Below, piece by piece: positions 47,825 to 60,833 of a stretch of 64,000 nt of DNA. Within the stretch, counting starts at the first letter, position 1, and each line of letters begins with the position of its first letter. A program made the translations under genes and the position numbers. This stretch comes from Cenococcum geophilum 1.58 (Eukaryota; Ascomycota; Dothideomycetes; Gloniales; Gloniaceae). The stretch spans positions 1,240,001 to 1,304,000 of the forward strand of contig KV748202.1 of NCBI GenBank assembly GCA_001692895.1. The letters are read 5' to 3'. Below the pieces are notes generated by a model. The model ran no database searches. It saw only the letters and a list, made by a program, of their open reading frames with translations, and had not been told where the DNA came from.

Positions 47825-48499
47825 CCATCTCCCTTCTCCTTATCTTTATCCTTAAAGATTTAAAACATCTCCAAGTTGTTTACTAGAGGTATAATATCCG
47901 TCTAATTAATTTGGTTAATATTATTACTTATTATACCTAAAGCAATTTCTTCTTTATACGCCTAACGTCGTGCTCGCACTATTGCTGCAATATTATCTCT
48001 TAGTAAGATTATACCGTCTCCATATTCTCGTTATTTAAAAAAGGGGTTAGTTTATATTACGTTGGCGAATCCATCTTCGCAACAACCGTCCTCTTACTTA
48101 GAGTATACTAAAGCAAATATTTGTTTGTCCTGTAACGTTCGCTTTACTTCTAATGCTAAATATACGCGACTTATTACTCTTAATAGCCGTCTAGTTCCCT
48201 AATTAACTTATCTTAGGGTCTTATATTTAATCTACTGCTGCGCAACTAGATAGTAAACTATTATAAGCCCTTACTAAGTTAGAACGTTCCCGTAACGCGG
48301 AATAAAAGGCTCTAAACGCTTAAATCGCGGCGTCTGCTCGTCTACTTCGTCTTAAGAAGGTTCGTAAGAAGGTTTATTTTAAGGAGTAGAAACTTATAAA
48401 ATAAGGTCTGTAGGAACTAGGTAATAAAAGAACGGATTCTCCTCTAACAGAGAAGGAAACAGATTTAAGTAGTTCAGCAACTGCTCTTCTTAGGTCCCC

Positions 48500-51400
48500 C
48501 TTAGGTAACTTATTCTTTGGCGATCCTTCTTTATTAATACTACCTAACCTAATTTTTTCTAATACTCCTATACCTTTTCTATAGCATTCTTTAGATTTTC
48601 TAGTAGTTCCTAGGTAGTCTTATTATAGCCTATCTACTTTACTTTATACTATGTTTTATTGTTAATGTCCTTATAATTAATAATCTTTAAAACTTGCCAT
48701 TTGTCTTCTTCTTATCCTTTATATATGTTTGCTTTATAAACCGGTGGCTTAATATTCCTATATACTGGCTCTAGCATTACAATATGCTATATAGGGTAGA
48801 TCTTCATTTTAGCTAGTAGGTTTAACTTAAACGTAACTAATGAAATTTTCTACGTAATTTTAAAAGGTCCTAGTCTAACGTAGTCTAACTTCTTACTTAG
48901 TCGTCAACTCTTAAAATTTTTGTGTAGTAGCTATACTTTATCTCCCTCCTTAAGATCTAGTCCCTTAGATCTCTTAGCATCATAGTACCTTTTTATTCTC
49001 TCTTATACTTTCTTTACTAATTCTATAAGGTCTATATAAAGATTTATTAATGTCTTTATTCTCTCTTTAGCTATACTACTCGTTTTCTTTACTTGCCATA
49101 ATAATAACAATATTCTCGGCTTATATCTATAATTTGCCTTAAATAGTAATATGCCTATTCCTTCTTAAGGTGTTGTATTGTATATAAACTATATAACTGG
49201 TAATAGCGATACCTAATTATTCTATACGTAATTAATATAGTATCTTAGATACTGCTCTAGCGTCTAATTTAACCTTTCCGTTTAACCGTCTGTCTGCGGA
49301 TAATATGCAGTAAAAGTTGCTGCTTAAACTCCTTGCTCCGCTAAGAACACTTCCTAAAATACTACTATAAATCTTAAATCTCTATCCGATATAATTTTGC
49401 TTAATGCTCTATATCTTATAAATACTTCTTTAATATAGATTCTAGTAACATCTTCCGCTAAGATTTCTTCTGTATATGCTATAAAGTATCCCTACTTTAT
49501 AAGCTTATCTACTATTACTAAGATCGCGTTATAATCTTATCCGGTAATAGGATCTTTTAATTTTAGCAACTTAACAATAAAGTCCTATAATATGACCTCC
49601 TATAGTCTCTCTAGTATTTTAATAGGTTGTAGCCCTCTATATAGCTTATACCTTATTAGTTTATTCCTTTAGCAATTTAAATATTCCTTTATAACCTTTC
49701 TAGCTATCCTCTAGATTCCGTTAATAATATACTCCTCCTAGAGTTTTAATACTAAGCCCGTAGCTCTATTGTGTCCTTAAGTTAGTCCCTTATAGAAGTC
49801 TTCCATAAACTACTCTATTATACTTCTTAAGATATACTTTACTTCTTAATTTTCGTATATATCCGTCTATAGATCTTCTAGCTATGCTTTTAGAATTCTT
49901 TATACCCAAAAGCTTTCTAGTATCTTGTAGACTTTCTCTAGTTTATTATCTTCTTAAGTTACTGCAATTTTCGGATAATTATACCTAATTAATCCGTCTA
50001 TATCTTTTCGTAATAAAGCCCCTAATAGCTTCTCCTTATTTTATAGTTTAGCTTTACGGCTTAGAGTATCTGCCCGCGTATTATCTATACCTTTAGTATA
50101 CTAAATCTTAAAATAGTATTCCGCAAGCATCTCTACCCATCTAACCTATCTTTAGTTAAGTTCCTTTATCGTTAGGAATCCTATTAGGTTTTTATAATCC
50201 ATTTTAACCACAAATAGTTTCTCTATACCTTGTAAGAATACTCTCTATTCCTTTAATACTGCAACTATACCTAACAACTCCTTATTGTAGATGTTATAGT
50301 TTAACTCCGGTGGTATTATCTTCCAATTATAGTATGCTACTGGGTACTATCTATCTTAATACCTTTATATAAAGCACGCCCCTAGTATATAGTCTAATGC
50401 ATCCGTCTTTACAACCGTCTCTAGTCCTAGTTAATAGATCTTAAGAACTAGCTCCTAGGTAAACAACTCTTTAACTTTCTTAAAAAGTTCTCTTTACTCC
50501 TCTCCCTATACCTATAGTTTTTCTTTCTTTATTAACCGCGTAAATAGCTTAATATTCTTTAACTACTACGCTATAAACCTTCTGCAGTAATTGCAAAACC
50601 CTAGAAACAATCTTAACTGTATAACGTTCTCTAGTTCCTGCCAATTTACTATAGCCTTAATCTTCTTTAAATCTATACTAAGTTAGCCTAGTTTAATAAT
50701 AAATTTAATAAAATCGGTCTTCCTAGTAAAGAACTCGCATTTCTCAATTACTACTAGCATCTATTCTTCTTATAGTCTCTTTAAAACCTATTTAACGTAT
50801 TCCCCATATTCTTCTTTAGTTATTAAGTAGATAATAATATTGTTAAGGTATACCATAACAAATTTATCTAAGTATTCTCCTAATATATTGTTAATACGCT
50901 TCTAAAATGTTACTAGTGCGTTTATAAGCCCGAATTGTATAACTAATGGTTTATATAGTCCTTCCTTTAACCTAAAGGCTGCCTTTTATTCGTTGCCTTC
51001 CTTAATCCTAATCTAATGGTACGCCCATCTTAGATCTATCTTTATAAAGATTTGCGCATTACCTATCCTATCTTAAATTTCGCTAATTAAGGGTAAAGGA
51101 TACCTATCCTTCCTAGTAATGCTGTTTAACTATCTATAGTTAATGCACAGCCTTAGTTTACTATTCTTTTTTAGTACAAACAGTACTGAATAACCCGCTA
51201 ATAACTGCGATGGTCTGATGTATCCTTTTTATAGATTTTCTTAGACAAACTCTTTTAACGCTCTACCTTCTTCTTTAATAAGCTTATAGATTGGAAAGAA
51301 CTTTAGACTTGTTTTTAGTTCTAACTCTATCTTATAATCCTATGCTGCATATTCTAACAGCTTTTTACTTTCTAGTGACTATAGTTTCTTGCCGTACTTA

Positions 51401-51860
51401 TGGTATCTCTTTGGTATATAACTTAGTCCTTTTTCTGTTTCTTTATAGGATGCTCCTACTTAGTACTATACTAACTTAGCTTATTATCGCATCTTGCGGC
51501 GTTAAGTATCTCTAATATCGACTTAACCTATAATCTAATTGATCCTTAGATTGTATTCCTATAACTAAGGCATGCCTAATACTACCTTATCCCGTCCTAA
51601 TGGTAGGATATTAAAAGACATCTTAATTTATCTCCCTTTGATAGTTATCTAAATAGGTCCTATTTTAAGATTAATAATCCCTCCTCTATAGGTTATTAGA
51701 TCTCCTAAAATCGTAACTAATAGGTAAGGTTACTCCCTTTATCTGTAAGGTAGCCCCATTCTCTTAACTACTGCTAGTAAGATATAGTTTCGCGTTACTC
51801 TACTATCTATTAGCGCTTCGAACTGCTAATCTTACTAATTAACTTATAAATTTAGGTGTT
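48500..51860 (-). pseudogene. gypsy-A(-) pol, RIP-decayed
   Basis: Minus-strand domains mirror those of gypsy-A(+). The protease has ALIDSRVTRNYI near 51.84 kb. The reverse transcriptase has KLRLCINYR.LNSITRKDRY near 51.17 kb and VYLNNIIIYLITKEEYGE near 50.84 kb, with Asn where YxDD is expected. RNase H lies at about 50.4-50.15 kb and the integrase at about 49.8-49.0 kb. The chromodomain lies near 48.7-48.56 kb. After the chromodomain about 670 bp of non-coding sequence leads to the LTR. A 71-residue stretch between gag and protease (52554-52769) is still open. Inactive. Confidence 0.9.
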
Positions 51861-53499
51861 GTCCTTAAATTCCTTTAAGGGTTTAAGGCTTTACTACTAG
51901 CTCCCTTTAGTCCCGTAGGCCTCTACTTTTCCTAACTATTAGCTACTTAATCCTAGTGCGCTTAGCTTATTCTTTAGCCAATACCTAGTTTACTTTTTAT
52001 CTTTAATATACCATAGACACATATTTTCTAGGCATTCCCACTACTATTGTCCGTCTAAGTATTCTTCTATAAGGAATCTTCCTGGTTAAAGTACTAAACT
52101 TCCTTCCTTTTAGACTTCTACTGGATGCCATCTATATATATATTTGGCATTTCTATACTATTACTCGTCCGTTATCTAGTATATCCTTATAGAGTATTTC
52201 CGATTCTTTTCCTTCGGATTCTTATACATTTCGCATATATTGTCTATATACGTAATCTATAATAACATATAGTATGCTAGGTGCTTTAGGTTAACTCTTA
52301 GTTTGTCTTCGTCTCTAAGTTTAAACCTTTATTATGCTGATCTAAATATTGCGACTTTATTTATAGGTACTAAGATACGTCTCTTACTTCTCTAGTCCTC
52401 TAAACGTTCCTCTAAATCCTTTAACGTTATAATTAAGGCTCCTTTAATATACGTCATAGCCTTCTCTATAATTGGGTAGTCTTAGATAACTTTTTTATCT
52501 AACTATATATAGAAATCTTCCTACTCGTTATTATACCTTTGCTTATACCACTTTTAGTATAGCTGCTGGAGTATATACGGTCTATCCGTAAGGAAGTATT
52601 TTCTTATTACTACATTGTAATAGCCTTTTATGTGTTGTTTTTCGAACCTAATTAGAATCCCTAGATCCTCTTCATCTTCTAGTTTAGTAAGCCACTTAGC
52701 TCTTAGTATGCCTACTCTTAGCCTATTAGTAATTCTTTGTACTAGTGCTCTATCCTTTATACGTCCCAATATACTAGATCTCTTATCTAGTTTCTATTCT
52801 TGCTATGCGATAATTCTTTATCTAAACTCTTCTATAGTTTCTTTTAGTTTACGCCTTACGCTCTAATCCTTAAAGTTGTCTTGCTTCTTAATCCTAGTAT
52901 TAACTTTTTAATCTTTAGGCTAAACACTATATTCCCCTAGTAAGTCTTCTAGGTTTATATATCTGTCTCCTAGTCTAATCGCTATTTGTACTATAGATTC
53001 CCTAATCTATAAAGAAGCTCCTTACCTCTTGCTTATAGGTGTCCTAATTCGCACTCCGAATTCTTAACTCCTTAGATTACTTAATCCTAAGCTTGCTTCT
53101 AGCTTAAGCTTAGCCCCTGCCTTAGTCTAACTAGGCTTACTTAGTGTTTTTATCTCGTCTTAAGAGTCTTAAATCTTACTCATCTCGTCTTAAGAATCTT
53201 GTGTCTATAGGAACTTCTATCCCGAGCTTATTTATATGTCTTTAAACTAAGCTGCTGCTCTACTCTATCGGTTATTATCTATTATAGGTCCTTAAGCTTA
53301 CCTTATCTCGTCTTAAGAATCTTAGTCGTCTCTTATCTTATCTTAAGAATCTTAAGCCTTTGGCCTTTTACCTTTATTAAGTGCCGAAGTAATTCGCTGT
53401 CCTACTTCTCTTGCATCTCGCGAAGCGATAGACATTGTATCTAGTGGGGTTTTAATCCCTACTGATGTTCCCTGTTCTGTAGTAGAATTATCCTCTACC

Positions 53500-56150
53500 T
53501 TTAGTATAACATCTCTAAGATCTGCTCGCTCCTAGTAAGCGGCCCTTATTACCTTATTGTCACGGAATATTTCGCCTAGGTTAAATTTATCGTCCTTAAT
53601 ATCCGATCTATAAACTAGTTCGTTAGTCCCTCTGTATCCTATAGGTGTTGGCTCTTATAGCTAATAGCTTACGCTATACTTAGCGTCCTTATAAATTTAG
53701 TATGCGTTATTATAATAAAACGCAAAACTTTTAATTAAACATTCTTTTGTTCCTTGCAGTATATTGTCGTCCCTTTATACGTATATGTCGTCTACTAGTC
53801 TCGTGCCTTTTACTACGTAGTAACTCTACCCACTTTTACAGTCTCTGACGTAATAACCCTGTTTTCTGTAATTTATATAAGCTCCTTCTTTAAACCATTT
53901 CTCTTGCTATAGAGTCCGCCTAAATATCTTCTACTATTAAGATCCCTAATTCGGCCTCTGTTTTTTGGACCTTTAATTACCTAATCCTTGTCCTCTAGGT
54001 TTCCATAGTTTGCTCCATCTCTTATAGGCTTCTTTAGTACTACTTAGGTCCATTAGCTCTGCGCCATACCATAGTTTTTAACTTAGCTTTTGTTATTACG
54101 TACTTTGCGCCTTATATAACTATGGAACTCTATCCTAGCCTCTCTTAGCCTATTCCCTTTAGTAGATCCGATTATTAATCTTAATTACCTAATCTATTAA
54201 TTCCCTTAGGGTGTCCGCATCTTCTCGTCAGGAAAACGGAAGGGTGGTAGGGGCTAGCCAGGGGCTAGCCCGGGGCTGGCCCGGGGTCATTTCAGCTAGA
54301 TCCGCTGATCTGCTTATGTACACTTATTTACGCTAACCCGGGGCTAGCCCGGGGCCATATTAGCAACATTAGCACATTTTATACATTTTGTACGTTTTAT
54401 ACATTTTATACGTTTTATATATTTTATATAATATTTCCTATAGCTGCAATATGTATAATTATAATAAAATTCAAAATTTAAAATTCAAAAATTCAAAATT
54501 TAAAATTAATAGTAGCTATAAGGGATATCTCTCGCAGAGTCTCCAAATCGTCAATTGGCGGCGTTCCCGATGATCCGCCGGCCATGTACTGATTTCCTAA
54601 CTAGGCCTAGTGCCTGTCCTACCTGTCCTGCCTGTCCTACCTGTCCTACCTGTCCTACCTGTCCTACCTGTCCTACCTGTCCTACCGTCTGACCGTCCTA
54701 CTTGTTCGTGCCTACCTGTCTATGCCTGCCGGTCGTGCCTACTTGTCTATGCCTACCTGTCTATATCTGTAATTCAGGGGAGAGATCGGCCCGATCGAAG
54801 GCTCTGCTTAATTTGATTGCAATTAATTATATTAATTCGAATCGTTCTCTCTGGGCGTTCGCTGGCTGTACGTTTAAACGGTGGTCGTCTGGGGTGCCTC
54901 CCTAAGAGGCCTTGATTCGATTTAATTTGGTAATGGGATGATATTGAGGCTCTAGTTCGATTCGATCGATCGATTGAATTGATCGTGGTGTTTGCTGGCT
55001 GGTCGTTTAAACGATTATCGTCTGGCTCTGGCGGCGGTCGTCTGGTTCTGGCGACGGTCGTCTGGTTCTGGCGACGGTCGTCTGGTTCTGGCGACGGTCG
55101 TCTGGTTCTGGCGACGTCTGGTTCTAGTCATAGTTCTCTAGCTACCGTTCTGGTACCTCCCTAAGTAGGGAGGATGTAAGGAAGGAAGGGTAAAGGTGGC
55201 ATTTAGGTGTACAAGGGGTATGTAAAGGCACGTGTAGAGGCTGTTGGGAATATAGCGGGGACCCGATGGTACTTCGGACGATTTAGATAAGGAAAATCAA
55301 AGTCCTGCTAGGAGCCTGCTAGGAAGCCTGCTAGGAGCCTGCTAAGAAGCCTGCTAGGAGCCTGCCCGGAGGCCTTTAGGATTTTAATACCCTAATAGCA
55401 ATAAATACAATAATAGTAATAATATTTATTTTATAGCTATAAGCTAGTATAGTGCTAGCGTATAGCTCTAAGGCTTAGCTAATATGGCTAAAAGCTAGCC
55501 CTAGGCTAGGGGGGGTTAGCTAATATAGCTAAAAGCTAGCCCTAGGCTAGGGGGGGTNAGNTAATATGGCTAAAAGCTGGCCCNGGGCNAGGGGGGGTTN
55601 GCTAATATGGCGGAAAGCTAGCCCCGGGCCCTAAAAACACTTTTAGCGAAACCAAATTTCCTGCGCCACTTCCCGTTTTCCTGACGGCCTATTAGGATAA
55701 TCACGTCCTAGACTTTAGCCTTAAGTCCCTGTTTATACTATGCTATAAGCGCCCTATTATTCCACTCTATTTATATTGCTAGTATCTAAAACTATATTGT
55801 ATACTTAATTGCTAAAGTTCGTTGCACGAGGTTCTAGAGTTTTTTTTCCGCTATAGTTGTTTCTTCCGGGTCTCTAAATATCTGCGTAAGTTGTTCTATA
55901 AACCCTTCCTAACTTAAGAATATAAATCGCACGTCTTAGTTAGTGGTTATTATTCCATTTACCTATATCTCCGTAAGGTAAGGTTTAAACCACTTAAGTG
56001 CTTTTCCTAATAAGAATAGTCCTGTATAGGCTATCCGATCCACAGGTATAGATAACTTTACTCCCTCTTATAAGACCTTAAAGTGCATCTACATAAGGAA
56101 TCCTTTGAGCTTTAACCTCTCTCCTATAAATTTCTTAATTAATAGTAGCT
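53500..56150 (-). pseudogene. gypsy-A(-) gag, interrupted by TIR element
   Basis: The minus strand carries the Gag of the same family, from about 56.15 kb down to the zinc knuckle near 53.87-53.83 kb (GAYINYRK.GYYVRDCKSG). One Cys is retained and the others read Tyr. The capsid region is split between LI and (E)DADTL by the 54226-55687 element; the uninterrupted sequence is seen at 13.43 kb in the plus copy. RIP stops throughout. Confidence 0.85.
54226..55687. mobile_element. TIR element with internal minisatellites, superfamily unknown
   Basis: The inverted ends CGTCAGGAAAACGG (54226) and CCGTTTTCCTGACG (ending 55686) enclose about 1.46 kb. Comparison with the empty site in gypsy-A(+) (near 13.43 kb) shows the target CT on both sides, a 2-3 bp duplication. 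Inside are a GC-rich subterminal zone (GGGGCTAGCCCGGGGC) and four tandem arrays: a 9-bp CTGTCCTAC unit about eight times (54611-54686), a 20-bp GACGGTCGTCTGGTTCTGGC unit four to five times (55018-55110), a roughly 12-bp AGCCTGCTAGGA unit (55300-55372) and a 41-bp unit about 3.5 times (55477-55628). No transposase is present. It is clearly less RIP-decayed than the gypsy around it, so it inserted later. Confidence 0.8.
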
Positions 56151-56391
56151 TAATCTTTGCTGCTCCTATCCCATTAAGTCTTTCTTTCAATACTATATTA
56201 TTAGCTATTAGCTGGTTAACTATTTCCTATAGTTGTCCGACCGTCACAGGTTGCTGTAAGTTAGTATCTGCTATACTAGTATCACCTCCTATCCTTAAAG
56301 TAGTTGCTACCGTTAATGGCGTTATAGTGGCTGCTTTTAGTAGCATGTTGTTTGACTTCTTGTATTAATACCGTAACTATAGTAGTAATTG

Positions 56392-56816
56392 TGTAACGGA
56401 ACCTTGTAGCAAGAACTACGGTAAGCTTATTAATGGGCTAGGTGTATAGGAAATGTAAGTATAAAAGTTAACAACGTAATAATAACTGGTGGAGTGGTTG
56501 CCTAATAGATTAACTCTAATTGTATTCTAAGAATTACTATAAGGAAGAAACTATCTAGGTAGGGACTGAGGGTCCTTAAATACACAACCGTACTCCTATA
56601 AAATCCTTCTTATACGTAATATACGTCTTATACGTGAGGTATATAAGTTCCTCTTATTCCTCTTGTTTAATACGTAGCATATTATATAACCTTGGTTACC
56701 ATTCCTCGTTATATGGTTCTATCGGCTCCATCCTAGACCGTGCCTGTATCAACCAACTAGCTTCTTCCGTCTCTTCTTTAAGTAGTCGTAACATTGTACT
56801 TAAAGCGTCCGTAACA
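56392..56816 (-). repeat. 5' LTR of gypsy-A(-)
   Basis: 425 bp, TGTAACGGAACC to GCGTCCGTAACA on the plus strand, followed by GAAAA. Confidence 0.92.
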
Positions 56817-58630
56817 GAAAAAGCATAACTGGAGAAAAGACGTAAGGATTACTAGGAAACCTATTAGAAGCCTATTAAAAGGATGCCGGTAACTACCTAG
56901 GCTAATATAGGGATTTTTATTCAACTCTACTTCTAAGCCTTTATGCTAGTCTATAATTAATTATAAGTATTATAGGTAATTTAGTGTTCTAGTATAGTTC
57001 TGTAAAACCTTTTAGTATAGGATTTAACGTATAGAGCCTTAGCTTGCCGTTGTCTTTAACTGCTAAAATATAGTCTATAATCCTTTCTTATAATCCTTTT
57101 CTTATAATCCCCTGCGTTACTAATATATTACTCCCATATTTACCCTTAGGCTATTAGATACGGTTAAGGTATTAATTAGTTAGTTAAAGAGACTTATCTC
57201 TTAAGATTTGGTGTATATAGTTTTAAATTTAGTGGTCCTATGCCGTATATTTGGCGTAGCTCTACTGCTTAGCAAATAGGGACATTTCGCGATAGCAATT
57301 ATAGCCACTATACGATTGTCAAGAACGTCTATAACGTTATTCTTTAATACTATAGTATCGTTTTAGATCTAATTTAACCTATATACGTTTTTAATTTAAC
57401 GTCTTAATTACCTTACCCTGGCCACGTAGTTAGTTTTTATAAGGAAGTAATGGTTAAATAACTTATACGCGTGTTTCCTTCCTTCTAAATAGCGCTATTG
57501 TAACGAAGTTATATTAGCAAGGTTGCGGCTATTTACTAGAAGGGTATTAGACGGTAAAGTATAAAGATACTCTACTTATTAAGCTTAATCCTTTTCCTTA
57601 ATACCTTACTTCCTATTATTAACCTTCGTTTAATTTAGACGTATCTTTAATATATTATTAAGATTTTCTTCTTTTTCATTATTAATTTAATATGCCTCTT
57701 TATTCTCCTACTAACTGCTCTTTTAAGTAAATTCTATAGTATATCCTGGTCTTACCTTTACACATAGAACCCTAACCCCCGCTAACCTATAACTAGTACT
57801 AGTCCTACCTAAATGATTTTGCCTATACGTCTTTAAAAGACTAGAAATCTAATAATAGGATTTTGGAGGCTTATAATAAAACATACTACGTTAGATCTAA
57901 TACCTTTAGTCCTTATAATTAATGCATATATACTAAGAGCGGCAGTTACGTTAAGGTGAGCTTTTCTATTCTTAATAGATTTCTATTGCTAACTTTAAGC
58001 TTTAATAGCCTAGGCCTAAGTGGCGACGATCCTTTAATATCCTTAACTACTACATTGCCCGGGCTTTATCTTATTCTAGCGCTAATGCTAAATATCTTAG
58101 TTAAATTTAAGACTATGCTATAGCCATCTATACCGCCTATAATTCTTAGTAAGCTAGCTAGTAACGCCTAATATAAGAGTAAGGTTAGTATATTAAGGAT
58201 AGGGTAAGGAATAGGGGTAATAAGAAGAAGGTCGCTATCTACTATAGGAAGGAGTTTGCGCATACGCGTTAAGTTTTAAAAGAGCATAATATAATGCGGT
58301 ATTAGGTAGGTTACCCTTTGGGTACCTAGCAGATAGGTAACTAATAGTTGCTATGGTAAGGTCTTAGTGGTTCTAGACTATACCAGCCAGCTAACGTCTC
58401 TATTTATTCTAGGCTTAAGCGTATTTTTATTAACTATAAGCTTACGCTATAAGAGCTTCGTTAGTATTAGTTTGGACCTAATATTGGTATTAAGCGTTTA
58501 AGAGTCTCTGCTTTAGCTACACCTTATTATCCTACCCCTGTTTTTATACCTACTTATATACCTACTAAGGGATCTAGATCCTATTCTCGTTAGCTATTAC
58601 TTAGTGGCCCAATAGATACTAATCCTACTC

Positions 58631-58844
58631 TATAAGGGGATTTTGTAGATAGGGGGCTATAAGGACACGATTGGAACAGGATAGATTGGTGAGAGAGACG
58701 AATCCTTGAGGAGGTAAGGCCTCTGGGATCGTAGAGACTATATACTACGGGCACGTGCCTCTAGCACGTAACCGGCGACCATCCGAGGGGCGTCCGGGGG
58801 TTGTCCTAAGGGCAACCCGAGGTGTCCGCAATAATATCCCTTAC
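58631..58844 (-). repeat. LTR-like block, second unit of array
   Basis: 214 bp, TATAAGGGGATT to ATATCCCTTACA. On the minus strand it follows the purine tract (58845-58862) of one internal part. It precedes the start of the next (GAGTAGGATTAGTATC), which would hold the primer-binding site. Confidence 0.7.
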
Positions 58845-60833
58845 ATTGCCCCCCCCTTCTTGCGGTCGGCCCCCGATCGCCATTACCTTGTGGTAGGGAG
58901 ATTATAAGGGCTTGTCCCGGAAGAGGTTTGGAGAGATATTAGAGAGGTATCGGCATGCCGCTATATATCATCTATCTATCTAACCCCTGCTTTAAACTCC
59001 TGAAAAACCTTAATAAGGAAAAAACATAACTAGAGAAAAGACGCGAGAATTGCTAGGAGACCTATTGGAAGCTTACCGGAAGCATGCTGGTGACTACTTA
59101 GGCTAATATAGGGATTTTTATGCAACTCTGCTTCTAAGCCTTTATACCGGTTTACAATTAATTACGAGTATTATAGGCAATTTAGTGTTCTAGTATAGTT
59201 CCGTAGAACCTTTGGTATAGGATTTAACGTATAGAGCCTTGGCTTGCCGTTGTCTTTAACTGCTAAGATATAGTCTATAATCTTTTCTTATAATCCTTTT
59301 CTTATAATCCCCTGCGTTACTAACGCATTACTCTTATATTTACCCTTAGGTTATTAGATGTGGTTAAGGTATTAATTAGTTAGTTAAAGAGACTTGTCTC
59401 TTAAGATTTGGTATATATAGTTCTAAATCTAGTAGTCCTGTGCCGTATATTTAGTGTAGCTCTACTATCTAGCAAATAGGGATATTTCGCGATAGTAATT
59501 ATAGCTATTATGCGATTGTCAAGAACGTCTATAACGTTGTTCTTTAATACTATGGTATCGTTTTAGGTCTAATTTAACCTATATACGTCTTTAATTTAAC
59601 GTCTTAATTGCCTTCCCCTAGCCGCGTAGTTAGTTTTTATAAGGAAGTAATAGTTAAATAACTTATACGCGTATTTCCTTCCTTTTAAATAGCGCTATTG
59701 TAACGGAGTTATATCGGCAAGGTTACGGCTATTTACCGGAAGGGTATTGGAAGGTAAAGTATAAAGACACCTTACTTATTAAGCTGCTCCTTTTCTTAAA
59801 CACCTTACTTCTCGCCATTAACCGTCGTCTAATTTTAGACGTATCTTCGATATATTATTAAGATTTTCTTCTTTTTTATTAATAATTTAATATGCCTCTT
59901 TGTTCTCCTACTAACTACTCTTCTAAGTAAATTCTATAGCGTATCCTAGCCCTACCTTTGTATATAGAACCCTAACCCCCACTAACCCGCAACTAGTGCT
60001 GGTCCTGCCTAAATAATTTTGCCTATACGTCTTTAAAAGACCAGAAATTTAATAATAGGATTCTGGAGGCTTGTAATAAGACGCACTACGTCAGATCTAA
60101 TACCTTTAGTCCTTATAATTGATATATGCGTACCAAGAGCGGCAGTTATATTAAGATAAGTTTTTCTATCCTTAATAGATTTCCATTACTAACTTTAAGC
60201 TTTAATAATAGCCTAGGCCTAAGTGGCGACGTTCCTTTAATATCCTTAACTACTATATCGCCCGGGCTCTCTCTTATTCCAGCGTAAATACTAAACGACT
60301 TAGCCGAATTTAAGACTATGCCACGGCCATTTATACTACCTATAATTCCTAACAAGCTAGCTAGTAACGCCTAATATAAGAGTAAGGTTGGTATACTAAG
60401 GATAGGGTAAGGGATGGGGGTAATAAGAAGAAGGTTGCCGTCTACTATAGAAAGGAGTTTGCGTATACGCGTTAAGTTTTAAAAGAGCATAATATAATGC
60501 GGTATTAGGTAGGTTACCCTTTGGGTACCTAGCGGATAGGTAACTAACGGTTGCCGTAGCAAGGTCTCGGTAGTTCTAGACTATACTAGCCAGCCAACGT
60601 CTCTGTTTATTCTAGGCTTAAGCGTATCTTTATTGACTATAAGCTTACGCCGTAAGAGCTTTGTTGGTATTAGTTTAGACCTAATATTAGTGTTAAGCGT
60701 TTAAGAGTCTCTGCTCTAGCTACACCTTATTATCCTACCCCTATTTTTATACCTATTTATACGCCTACTAAGGCATCTAGATCCCATTCTCGTTAGCCAT
60801 TACTTAGTGGCCCGATAGATACTAATCCTACTC

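Larger units (their letters stand above)
47400..56816 (-). mobile_element. Ty3/gypsy chromovirus copy gypsy-A(-), inverted
   Basis: Same family as 12317-46533 but in opposite orientation. LTRs of 425 bp lie at 47400-47824 and 56392-56816, with a 5-bp duplication GAAAA at 47395-47399 and 56817-56821. It sits inside the first 2.2-kb LTR unit: the second unit (58631-60833) shows the uninterrupted sequence at the same place (near 59.02 kb). Its gag is interrupted by a TIR element (54226-55687). Without that it is about 7.95 kb, matching its partner. Confidence 0.93.
47005..60833 (-). mobile_element. LTR-internal-LTR-internal array, no pol recognised
   Basis: A 2.2-kb unit occurs twice head to tail: 47005-58630 (interrupted by the inverted gypsy-A copy) and 58631-60833 (2,203 bp). 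Each begins with an LTR-like block that runs TATAAGGGGAT ... ATATCCCTTACA. On the minus strand this is TG...CA with a purine tract (AAGAAGGGGGGGGC) just before it, as expected of a polypurine tract at a 3' LTR. The internal part of about 1.99 kb shows fragments such as TVSYLSARYPKGNLPNTALY and a 69-residue open stretch (60146-60355), but nothing I can call gag or pol. The array stops at 60833 exactly where a third LTR would begin. The first unit is more RIP-decayed than the second. Confidence 0.7.

Noticed and set aside
54610..55164. VLP-repeat and Gly/Ser-rich ORFs
   Set aside because: Pure translations of the 9-bp and 20-bp minisatellites inside the TIR element.
58780..58920. GC-rich block that could be rDNA or a structural RNA
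   Set aside because: It reads better as the LTR plus polypurine tract of the 2.2-kb unit, and it has no rRNA-like conserved segments that I recognise.
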